From Gammaproteobacteria bacterium MedPE (GTDB lineage: Bacteria > Pseudomonadota > Gammaproteobacteria > Enterobacterales > Psychrobiaceae): 33,234 nucleotides of DNA. Below, in pieces: positions 24,151 to 33,234 of this stretch. The stretch spans positions 1-33,234 of the forward strand of contig MPDF01000022.1 of assembly GCA_001874365.1 (NCBI GenBank), written 5' to 3'. The notes beneath the pieces were generated by a model. The model searched no databases and was not told where the DNA came from. It saw only the letters and a program-made list of their open reading frames with translations. Within the stretch, counting starts at the first letter, position 1. Every line of letters starts with the position of its first letter. The position numbers and the translations under genes are program-made.

Positions 24151-24221
24151 TGCGCGTTATCTCCTTGCACTAAAGCTAATCTGCTTCAATAAATACCTCA
24201 AAGTATTAAATAGGAACGCTT

Positions 24222-25301
24222 TTGTTACTCAACCAACTCTCTATTTCTCAGCTGCGAAATCTAAAGGATGTGACTTTGGACTTTGGGCCATTGAACGTGA
24301 TTTATGGCGATAATGGTAGTGGGAAAACGAGTGTTCTTGAGGCTGTTCATTATTTGGCATTAGGGCGTTCGTTTAGGACGCATTTGGCGAGCAGGGTGAT
24401 TAATCATGACTGTGATAATTTTTTGTTATTTGGTCGAGCTAATAAACGCGCGCTAGGCGTGCAACGTTTTAAAAATGGTGATGTCACCATTAAGATAGAT
24501 GGTGAGAAAGCTAAAAAACTTACCGAGCTGTTAGACATTCTTCCACTGCAATTAATCACCCCTGAAAGCTTTGAATTATTAACTGGTGGTCCAAAGGTTC
24601 GTCGTCAATTTGTTGATTGGGGTGTGTTTCATTTAGATGAAAATTTCATGGCTATTTGGAATAAATGCAAGCGATTGCTCAAGCAACGAAATGCATTGTT
24701 AAAACGAAAAGCGTCTTATAAAGAAATCTCATTTTGGGACATTGAATTGGTTGAATGCTCACTGGCGTTAAGTGAACTTAGAAACCAGTATATAAATTCG
24801 TTTAATCCCGTTTTGCAGGGTATAATAGAGCGTTTTTTGCCTGACACAAACGTTACAGTAAGTTATAGTCAGGGGTGGGATAAAAAAGCGGATTTGGCTC
24901 AATTATTAGAGCGAAATTATTCACGCGAGTTAGCATTAGGTTATACACTTTCAGGTCCCCACAAAGCCGATTTAAGATTGCGTTGTGGTGCTATTCCTGC
25001 GAGTGATGCATTATCGCGTGGACAGCTAAAGTTATTAGTTTGTGCATTACGAATTGCACAAGGAGTTCACTTAAAACAACAAGTGGACAAGCAGACAATT
25101 TATTTGGTTGATGATTTATCGTCGGAGCTCGATAGTCAAAAACGGCAGCTGTTGATTGACCAATTGGTTGATACACAGGCGCAGTTATTTTTATCGGTTA
25201 TTGATGCGTCTCAAATAAAACAACAAACCAGTAAATATCAAACCAAGATGTTCCACGTGGAACACGGTGTGATAACACAGGACAACATAGAACGAGAATA
25301 A
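24222..25301 (+). CDS. recF: DNA replication and repair protein RecF
   Basis: A 359-aa SMC-like ATPase that helps load RecA at gaps through RecOR. Walker A is GDNGSGKTS (29-37). The signature LSRGQLKLLVCALRIAQ and Walker B IYLVDDLSSELD are intact. The start is TTG: AGGA lies seven bases upstream, an in-frame stop at 24207-24209 bars a longer form, and no ATG lies between here and the Walker A motif. The last codons before the stop contain a perfect parS-like palindrome. gyrB starts 3 bases after the stop, so the two are coupled. Confidence 0.97.
   Translation: MLLNQLSISQLRNLKDVTLDFGPLNVIYGDNGSGKTSVLEAVHYLALGRSFRTHLASRVINHDCDNFLLFGRANKRALGVQRFKNGDVTIKIDGEKAKKLTELLDILPLQLITPESFELLTGGPKVRRQFVDWGVFHLDENFMAIWNKCKRLLKQRNALLKRKASYKEISFWDIELVECSLALSELRNQYINSFNPVLQGIIERFLPDTNVTVSYSQGWDKKADLAQLLERNYSRELALGYTLSGPHKADLRLRCGAIPASDALSRGQLKLLVCALRIAQGVHLKQQVDKQTIYLVDDLSSELDSQKRQLLIDQLVDTQAQLFLSVIDASQIKQQTSKYQTKMFHVEHGVITQDNIERE
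25249..25264. promoter_or_regulatory. parS-like centromere site inside recF
   Basis: TGTTCCACGTGGAACA is a perfect 16-bp palindrome matching the bacterial parS consensus (TGTTNCACGTGAAACA class; gammaproteobacterial versions often carry CC/GG next to CACGTG). It falls in recF codons for MFHVEHG, about 15 kb from oriC, the expected zone for ParB loading. No parA/parB gene is in the window. Confidence 0.8.
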
Positions 25302-27728
<2,427 letters not shown>

Positions 27729-27747
27729 TCATTAATGCTAATTTATT

Positions 27748-27776
27748 AAAAAGGAGCTTCTATAGCTCCTTTTTTT
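27748..27776 (+). terminator. Intrinsic terminator after gyrB
   Basis: AAAAAGGAGC (27748-27757) pairs with GCTCCTTTTT (27765-27774) around a 7-base loop, ending in a run of seven Ts, 20 bases after the gyrB stop. It closes the dnaA-dnaN-recF-gyrB unit. Confidence 0.92.
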
Positions 27777-27836
27777 ATGCCTATACTTAAGTCGTATGGT
27801 ACGTAATTTAGATGCATTATCTGAAGGGAGAAAAAT

Positions 27837-28832
27837 ATGAGTTGGTTTACTGAGTTATTGGATCGAGGTGTAAAAGAAAAAGAGGCAGCGCCAATATCTG
27901 AACCAGTGGCCGAGACAGTAAAGAAAGTTAAGGTTGACTTGGTCAATTCAGAACACTTATTTTATGATCTATTATTTGGTGATACTGCACAAGTATCTAC
28001 TCGTAATGAAATTGTTGAAAAGGCAATCATTGACAGGGTTTCTGAAGTATTAATTAACCCTAAAAATATACGTTTTCAATCATTTCCCAAAGCCCTCAAG
28101 GACACGTTAGATAAAATAGATAGCGATGAAGATATCAAAGATATTCAAAAGTCATTAGAACAAGATCCTATCTTGGCGTCTGATGTTGTTAGGTTAGCTA
28201 ACTCTGGTGCATTTAGTCATTCGTCGAATCAGGTAACTAGCTTACAAGTTGCAATTTCTAGAGTCGGTTTTCATAACTTAAAACAGCTGGTCACTGCCGC
28301 CGTGATGGAGCGGATGATGACCAAAATGAGCCCACTTTATTTTAAGCTATTTGGAGAAAAAATCTGGCAGCATTCGTTACTAACTGCGCGTATTTGTGAA
28401 CAGAAAGCCAAACAAATTGGTTATGACCCTTATAGCGCTTTTTTTATTGGCGTAATTCATGACGTTGGTAAGATTGCAATTTTCAGCGAGCTCGTAGATG
28501 CAGTGCAACAATCTGAAGAGGATAGTGAGCCAGGTTCACTTTATTTCAGAAAGGTAATGACATCACTTTCCAAGCAACTGACTTATAACATCGTTAGAAG
28601 CTGGGAGTTACCACAGGCTATTATTGACCCAATTAAGCAACATGTCGTCGTTGGAAAAGTTAAAACAGATAATAAGCTCGTTGATATTTTAGTGGAATCT
28701 AAATTGATAAGTGAGCTTAATCTTCTCTACTTAGAAGATATGATTTCGTTAGATGAGGCAGCGTTAATTTTTGAAAAGCACGGTTATGACGAATCAAATA
28801 TCGCGTTCTTGGAGCTAAATAAAACAGGTTAG
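27837..28832 (+). CDS. HDOD-domain protein
   Basis: A 331-aa cytoplasmic protein. An N-terminal region (1-75) of low similarity to anything I know precedes an HDOD domain (about 80-290). The HDOD motifs LEQDPILASDVVRLANSGAF, SLQVAISRVGFHNLKQL and SAFFIGVIHDVGKIAIF are present, so an HD pair is retained although most HDOD domains are not thought to be hydrolases. HDOD proteins act in signalling (c-di-GMP, chemotaxis, stress). The start has GGGAG at 8 bases. It stands alone between the gyrB terminator and a bidirectional terminator shared with glyS; a position beside gyrB is inferred to be common in related genera. Confidence 0.88.
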   Translation: MSWFTELLDRGVKEKEAAPISEPVAETVKKVKVDLVNSEHLFYDLLFGDTAQVSTRNEIVEKAIIDRVSEVLINPKNIRFQSFPKALKDTLDKIDSDEDIKDIQKSLEQDPILASDVVRLANSGAFSHSSNQVTSLQVAISRVGFHNLKQLVTAAVMERMMTKMSPLYFKLFGEKIWQHSLLTARICEQKAKQIGYDPYSAFFIGVIHDVGKIAIFSELVDAVQQSEEDSEPGSLYFRKVMTSLSKQLTYNIVRSWELPQAIIDPIKQHVVVGKVKTDNKLVDILVESKLISELNLLYLEDMISLDEAALIFEKHGYDESNIAFLELNKTG

Positions 28833-28839
28833 ACTCCAT

Positions 28840-28876
28840 AAAAAGCCCCATCAAAATAAATTGATAGGGCTTCTTA
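28840..28876. terminator. Bidirectional terminator between the HDOD gene and glyS
   Basis: AAGCCCCATCAA and TTGATAGGGCTT form an 11-pair stem with one C-A mismatch and a 6-base loop. A-tract before and T-rich sequence after serve both the plus-strand HDOD gene and the minus-strand glyS. Confidence 0.82.
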
Positions 28877-28890
28877 TTTATATATCAATA

Positions 28891-30960
28891 CTAGCTTTGT
28901 AGTAATGAAATATCAGCAACATTTAAGAATTGGTTTCTCAGGATATTTAATAACGCAAGACGATTTAGTTTCGTCGCTGTGTCATCACACATCACCATTA
29001 CATTATCAAAAAATGCATCTACTGGATCTTTCAACTGTGCTAACTGCGTTAGGGCTGTGTTGTAATCACCGCTAGCAAATATTGGCGCTAAATCTGTCGT
29101 TAATTTCGCGACAACATCTGCTAGAGCTTTTTCTGCATCTTCAACAAGTAAGGTTGAATCAACAGAGTCTGCAATAGCTTCATCAGTTTTGGCTAAGATA
29201 TTACCAACACGTTTATTAGCCGCTGCAAGCGTCTTAGAAGCTTCTAAAGCTCTAAATGCCGTAACTGCTTCAATACGCTTATTAAAGTCACTAGGACGTG
29301 TTGGACGGCGTGCCATTACTGCTTTAACAATATCGGTTGATACGTTTTGATCTTGGTACCATGCATTGAAACGACCTAGCATGAAATCTACGACACTATC
29401 GTTGATGCCATCTTTGATCTTGTCACCGTAAAGCGCTGCTGATGCGGCTACTAAATCAGATAAATCTACATCTAGATCTTTTTCTACAATGATACGTAGC
29501 GCGCCAATTGCTGCACGACGCAGAGCAAATGGATCTTTATCGCCTTTAGGAATTTGGCCTATGCCAAAAATACCGACTAATGTGTCAAATTTGTCCGCCA
29601 GTGCAACTGCACAACTAACGAGTGAACCTGGTAACTGATCACCCGCGTAACGAGGCATGTATTGCTCGTTTAATGCGACAGCAACATCTTCTGACTCACC
29701 GTCAAAACGCGCATAATACATACCCATGACACCTTGAACGTCAGGGAATTCTAATACCATGTCAGTCATTAGGTCTGTTTTACATAACATACCGGCACGT
29801 TTTGAATCCGTCGTATTAGCGCCAATTTTGTCAGCGATAATCGCGGCTAAATCTGCAATACGTTGTGATTTTTCTTTCAATGTACCTAATTGCTTTTGGA
29901 ATAAAATACTGTCCAAACTGTCGATACGGCTTTCTAATGTCGATTTCTGATCTTGTGCATAGAAGAACTCTGCATCAGCTAAACGAGGACGAACAACCTT
30001 TTCATTGCCTTCAATAACTTGTACAGGATCTTTACTATCGATGTTTGAAACAAAGATAAAGCGAGCCATTAATTTACCGTCGTTATCTAATAACGGGAAA
30101 TACTTCTGGTTGTCTTTCATCGTGTAAATAAGTGCCTCAGCAGGGACGTCTAAGAACTTATCTTCAAAGCTACCAACATAAGTAATTGGCCATTCAACAA
30201 TAGAGCTAACTTCTTCAAGCAAATCATCATCGATGTCTGCAACACCATTTTCTTTAGTTGCTGCATCAATAACTTGTTGTTTTACGATTGCTTTACGTTC
30301 TTCGTAGTCAGCAATTACAAAGCCTTCTTCGCGTAATAGCGATACGTAGTTATCGGCGTGATCTAATATTAACTCTTTGTCACAATGGAAACGGTGACCA
30401 CGAATAATTCTATCTGACTTACAGCCAAGAACAGTCGCTTCAATTAACTCACTACCCAATAAGACGGTTAGTGTCTTCGTTGGGCGAATAAATTGCATTG
30501 AATTGCTACCCCAACGCATTGGTTTTGCGATAGGTAACTTAGCTAGGGCTGTTTCAATCATTGCAGGTAATAATGTCTGAGTCGCTTGGCCCTTAACTTG
30601 AGCTTTAAATAGTAGCCATTCACCTTTGTCTGTCTTTAATCGCTCTGCTTGTTCAACAGTAATACCGTTAGAGCGAGCCCAACCTTGAGCTGCCTTAGTT
30701 GCGTTACCGTCGGCATCAAAAGCCGATGATATGGCAGGGCCACGTTTTTCAACAACTTTGTCTGCCTGACCAGTGGCCAGTGCTTTAACTGATACAGCAA
30801 GACGACGAGGTGACGCTAAAAAGTCAATCGTTTCATAGGCAATATCAGCTTTGTCTAATTGTGTTTTGATACCATCACGGAACGCTTCAGCTAATGTGCG
30901 TAATGATTTTGGTGGTAACTCTTCGGTACCCAGTTCAATAATAAGATTTTCAACAGACAT
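28891..30960 (-). CDS. glyS: Glycyl-tRNA synthetase beta subunit
   Basis: A 689-aa protein, the same length as E. coli GlyS. It is the tRNA-binding subunit of the bacterial alpha2beta2 enzyme that charges tRNA-Gly. The N-terminus [71 protein letters not shown] and [31 protein letters not shown] are hallmark blocks. The C-terminal helical anticodon-binding part is complete. The start is 2 bases after the glyQ stop (translational coupling). Confidence 0.98.
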   Translation of the reverse strand: MSVENLIIELGTEELPPKSLRTLAEAFRDGIKTQLDKADIAYETIDFLASPRRLAVSVKALATGQADKVVEKRGPAISSAFDADGNATKAAQGWARSNGITVEQAERLKTDKGEWLLFKAQVKGQATQTLLPAMIETALAKLPIAKPMRWGSNSMQFIRPTKTLTVLLGSELIEATVLGCKSDRIIRGHRFHCDKELILDHADNYVSLLREEGFVIADYEERKAIVKQQVIDAATKENGVADIDDDLLEEVSSIVEWPITYVGSFEDKFLDVPAEALIYTMKDNQKYFPLLDNDGKLMARFIFVSNIDSKDPVQVIEGNEKVVRPRLADAEFFYAQDQKSTLESRIDSLDSILFQKQLGTLKEKSQRIADLAAIIADKIGANTTDSKRAGMLCKTDLMTDMVLEFPDVQGVMGMYYARFDGESEDVAVALNEQYMPRYAGDQLPGSLVSCAVALADKFDTLVGIFGIGQIPKGDKDPFALRRAAIGALRIIVEKDLDVDLSDLVAASAALYGDKIKDGINDSVVDFMLGRFNAWYQDQNVSTDIVKAVMARRPTRPSDFNKRIEAVTAFRALEASKTLAAANKRVGNILAKTDEAIADSVDSTLLVEDAEKALADVVAKLTTDLAPIFASGDYNTALTQLAQLKDPVDAFFDNVMVMCDDTATKLNRLALLNILRNQFLNVADISLLQS

Positions 30961-30962
30961 TA

Positions 30963-31874
30963 TTATTTGACCTCATCGTTTTTACATAATGGGAAACCTA
31001 ACGCTTCACGAGATGCGTAATATGCTTCGGCTACTGCTTTAGACAGCGCCCTTACTCGAAGAATATAACGTTGACGCTCGGTCACTGAGATAGCATGACG
31101 AGCATCTAATAGATTAAATACATGAGAGGCTTTCATTACTTGCTCATATGCCGGTAAAGCCAAGCCTGCTTCAATAAGCTTTTCGCTGTCTTTTTCACAC
31201 TGATCAAATTGAGTAAATAGGGCATCTACATCGGCGTGTTCAAAGTTATAAGTCGATTGTTCAACTTCGTTTTGATGGAAAACATCACCGTATGTTACGC
31301 GGCCCAATGGACCGTCAGTCCATACAAGATCGTAAATACTATCTACGCCTTGAATATACATAGCAAGACGCTCTAAACCATAAGTAATTTCACCGGTTAC
31401 TGGAGAACATTCTAAGCCACCTACTTGTTGGAAATAGGTGAATTGTGAAATTTCCATGCCGTTAAGCCAGATTTCCCAACCTAAACCCCATGCGCCTAGT
31501 GTTGGAGACTCCCAGTTATCTTCGACGAAACGAACATCGTGAACTAACGGATCAATGCCCAGTTCAGTTAATGAACCAAGGTAAAGTTCTTGAATGTTAT
31601 CTGGGTTTGGTTTTAGTACTACTTGGAATTGATAGTAATGTTGCAATCTATTCGGGTTTTCACCATAACGACCATCGGTTGGACGACGACATGGTTGAAC
31701 ATAAGCACTGCTCATTGGCTCTGGGCCTAATGAACGTAAGAATGTTTGTGGATGGAATGTGCCTGCGCCTACTTCCATATCTAACGGCTGAACTATAACG
31801 CAGCCTTGACGTGACCAATAATCCTGTAGAGCGAGGATTAAACCTTGAAAAGTTTTTGTATCGTATTTAGGCAT
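30963..31874 (-). CDS. glyQ: Glycyl-tRNA synthetase alpha subunit
   Basis: A 303-aa class II catalytic subunit, the same length as E. coli GlyQ. Motifs include [18 protein letters not shown] at the N-terminus, [15 protein letters not shown], the motif-2-like [23 protein letters not shown], and [25 protein letters not shown] start at 31874, which matches the family N-terminus ([11 protein letters not shown]); a start 63 bases upstream would add unrelated residues. The ribosome site is weak (TAAG). A TATAAT -10 lies 44 bases upstream. Confidence 0.98.
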   Translation of the reverse strand: MPKYDTKTFQGLILALQDYWSRQGCVIVQPLDMEVGAGTFHPQTFLRSLGPEPMSSAYVQPCRRPTDGRYGENPNRLQHYYQFQVVLKPNPDNIQELYLGSLTELGIDPLVHDVRFVEDNWESPTLGAWGLGWEIWLNGMEISQFTYFQQVGGLECSPVTGEITYGLERLAMYIQGVDSIYDLVWTDGPLGRVTYGDVFHQNEVEQSTYNFEHADVDALFTQFDQCEKDSEKLIEAGLALPAYEQVMKASHVFNLLDARHAISVTERQRYILRVRALSKAVAEAYYASREALGFPLCKNDEVK

Positions 31875-31917
31875 AATATTACTTATAACTCTTGCCGATG
31901 GTGGAAAAATGGAGTTG

Positions 31918-31923
31918 ATTATA
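31918..31923 (-). promoter_or_regulatory. Probable -10 element of the glyQS promoter
   Basis: Perfect TATAAT on the minus strand, 44 bases before the glyQ start. The -35 position (about 31941-31946, GGCTTT) is poor, so the promoter is only a suggestion. Confidence 0.4.
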
Positions 31924-32077
31924 TACCCAAATGCCACGGGAAAGCCAGTTCTGGAAGCTGTATTGAGAGCTAGTGCAAGCTAGGATTTGAATCGTTTAAA
32001 TTTGAATTATATTTTATCTAAAATGCTCAGGCGGCTTTGTGTTAATCACGTTAATATTTTATCGACAATGTTGCGTT

Positions 32078-32112
32078 CTATAGCGTATTTTAAAGGAAAA
32101 AATACGCTATAG
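32078..32112 (+). promoter_or_regulatory. Hairpin overlapping the tag ribosome-binding site
   Basis: A perfect 14-bp inverted repeat (32078-32091 and 32099-32112) with a 7-base loop AAAGGAA. The right arm ends in AG of the AGGA Shine-Dalgarno (32111-32114) that serves the tag start at 32122. In RNA it could limit ribosome access; in DNA it could be an operator. Confidence 0.5.
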
Positions 32113-32121
32113 GATGGTTGT

Positions 32122-32700
32122 ATGACAGTACAAAATAGAAGTATTTGTCCTTGGGTAACAGCAAGCGATAAAATTTATTTAGATTATCATGACCAAGAAT
32201 GGGGAAAACCAGTTTTTGACAGTGTCGAATTATTCGAAAAGCTTTGCTTAGATGGCCAACAAGCGGGGCTTTCATGGATCACCATTCTCAAAAAAAAGCA
32301 GGGTTACCACGACGCTTTTTTTAAATTTGACCCTTATAAGATTATTACACTAACAGATATGGATGTGCTGGATTTATTGGAAAACCCAAATATTATTCGT
32401 AATAAGCTAAAGGTTAATTCTATTATTAAAAATGCTAAAGGTTATATTGCGATGGAAAAAGAAGGTATTAGTTTTAGTGAATTCTTATGGTCATTTGTCG
32501 GTGGCGCTCCGATTCAAAATAACTACATAACGAGTGAAGAAGTACCCACACAAAATCATCAATCATTGGCAATGTCTAAGGCGCTAAAAAAGAGGGGGTT
32601 TACTTTTGTCGGGCCAACGATTTGTTATGCATTCATGGAAGCTGTAGGAATGTTCAATAATCACTTATTAAGTTGTGACATTCATAAAGAGTGCTGTTGA
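32122..32700 (+). CDS. tag: DNA-3-methyladenine glycosylase I
   Basis: A 192-aa helix-hairpin-helix base excision enzyme that removes N3-methyladenine from alkylated DNA. CPWV near the N-terminus, DYHDQEWGKPV, GQQAGLSWITILKKKQGY, LSKALKKRG-like (MSKALKKRGFTFVGPTICYAFMEAVG) and the end are diagnostic. The four ligands of the zinc snap are kept (Cys9, His23, His181, Cys185, spaced as in E. coli Tag). The residue aligned with E. coli Glu38, which contacts the flipped base, is Asp44 (CLDGQQ), a conservative change. The ribosome site AGGATGG is partly in a hairpin. It is divergent from glyQ. Confidence 0.95.
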   Translation: MTVQNRSICPWVTASDKIYLDYHDQEWGKPVFDSVELFEKLCLDGQQAGLSWITILKKKQGYHDAFFKFDPYKIITLTDMDVLDLLENPNIIRNKLKVNSIIKNAKGYIAMEKEGISFSEFLWSFVGGAPIQNNYITSEEVPTQNHQSLAMSKALKKRGFTFVGPTICYAFMEAVGMFNNHLLSCDIHKECC

Positions 32701-32749
32701 TTTCGTTAATGTTGAGTTTCACTACTTCATACATTCGCCCCGGAATACA

Positions 32750-32786
32750 AAAAAGGCCAATGACAGTTTTGTTCATTGGCCTTTTT
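32750..32786. terminator. Bidirectional terminator between tag and the amidohydrolase
   Basis: A perfect 14-bp stem (32750-32763 with 32773-32786) closes a 9-base loop, with five or more As before and Ts after. It serves the convergent tag and amidohydrolase genes. Confidence 0.92.
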
Positions 32787-32801
32787 ACTAACGTTTAGTT
32801 G

Positions 32802-33234
32802 CTATTTTTCGAAGAAGAAAACTTCACGTTTTTTCGGATGATTACCAATTTCATTCATTGTATTTGCATCATACAAGCGACCATTGAGCATGGTGTATTG
32901 TACTTTGCGAGTATCGCGAATGTCATTTAGTGGGTCGCCATCAATAACAATTAAATCAGCTAACTTGCCTTTCTCGATAGACCCAATGGCGTGGTCGAGT
33001 CCTAGGTAATGAGCTGGATCTATAGTTGCTGTGCGCAGTGCTTCTAGTGGTGTCATTCCACCTTGAGCAAAGCTCCAAATTTCCCAATGAGCGCCTAGGC
33101 CCTCACGCTGACCGTGACCACCAATATTGGCTTTTACACCTAAATCACGAAGCTCTTTGGCTACTTTAGCGTTGCTAATATGGTTGTAGTGATGATGTGG
33201 TGCTTTAGTGCGACGCATTGAACGTGGTTTAAAG
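32802..33234 (-). CDS. Amidohydrolase family protein, C-terminal part (runs off the right edge)
   Basis: The frame is open from the window edge, so the N-terminus is missing. The visible 143 residues are the C-terminal end of a metal-dependent amidohydrolase: a [20 protein letters not shown] block, [23 protein letters not shown], then [23 protein letters not shown] and the final beta-sandwich strand ([16 protein letters not shown]). Resemblance to long TolB-propeller/amidohydrolase fusions of marine bacteria is strong by eye, but the propeller would lie outside the window. The substrate is unknown. Confidence 0.85.
   Translation of the reverse strand, partial: FKPRSMRRTKAPHHHYNHISNAKVAKELRDLGVKANIGGHGQREGLGAHWEIWSFAQGGMTPLEALRTATIDPAHYLGLDHAIGSIEKGKLADLIVIDGDPLNDIRDTRKVQYTMLNGRLYDANTMNEIGNHPKKREVFFFEK

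Noticed and set aside
24222-24224. TTG start of recF as evidence of a truncated N-terminus or sequencing error
   Set aside because: The N-terminal beta strand and Walker A distance match RecF, AGGA is correctly spaced, and an in-frame stop lies just upstream, so TTG is the natural start.

Overview
The window looks like the replication-origin region of a low-GC gammaproteobacterial chromosome, most likely Alteromonadales (Colwellia/Thalassotalea-like, with a Shewanella-like core order). I infer this from gene order and protein resemblance, not from a database search. The core markers are mnmG - oriC - mioC, then mnmE-yidC-yidD-rnpA-rpmH facing dnaA-dnaN-recF-gyrB, then glyS-glyQ and tag. There are no tRNA, rRNA, CRISPR or insertion-sequence features that I can recognise.

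Left part (1-8.2 kb). A truncated lipoprotein follows a TraF-like outer-membrane beta-barrel (minus strand). A small beta-barrel protein is on the plus strand. A compact minus-strand operon then runs from about 8.1 kb down to 2.3 kb: a 43-aa small ORF, a Yip1-type membrane protein, a MacA-like adaptor, a MacB-like ATPase, a MacB-like permease, a LytS-type histidine kinase and a LytTR response regulator. Three successive junctions use the same 8-base start/stop overlap. A direct repeat resembling a LytTR operator lies upstream of the first gene, which suggests an autoregulated envelope-stress or peptide-export system. This cassette sits where many gammaproteobacteria carry rsmG-parA-parB after mnmG.

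Origin (8.2-11.1 kb). mnmG and mioC flank a 483-bp gene-free region with three perfect DnaA boxes, an AT-rich segment and 20 GATC sites in 423 bp. A strong intrinsic terminator separates mioC transcription from the DnaA boxes. A TetR regulator is directly coupled to mioC.

Middle (11.1-17.2 kb). This is an accessory block between oriC and the mnmE operon. It holds a vWA/YfbK-type lipoprotein, an ECF sigma factor and a cysteine-free single-pass membrane protein (likely anti-sigma), with a GH97 glycosidase divergent from them and an 85-aa orphan protein.

Right part (17.2-33.2 kb). This is housekeeping: tRNA modification and membrane insertion (mnmE, yidC, yidD), RNase P protein and L34, replication genes (dnaA, dnaN, recF, gyrB), an HDOD protein, glycyl-tRNA synthetase, 3-methyladenine glycosylase I and a truncated amidohydrolase. 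A perfect 16-bp parS-like palindrome lies inside the end of recF. A 133-bp dnaN-recF spacer carries two adjacent hairpins. Terminators, often bidirectional, mark most transcription-unit ends.
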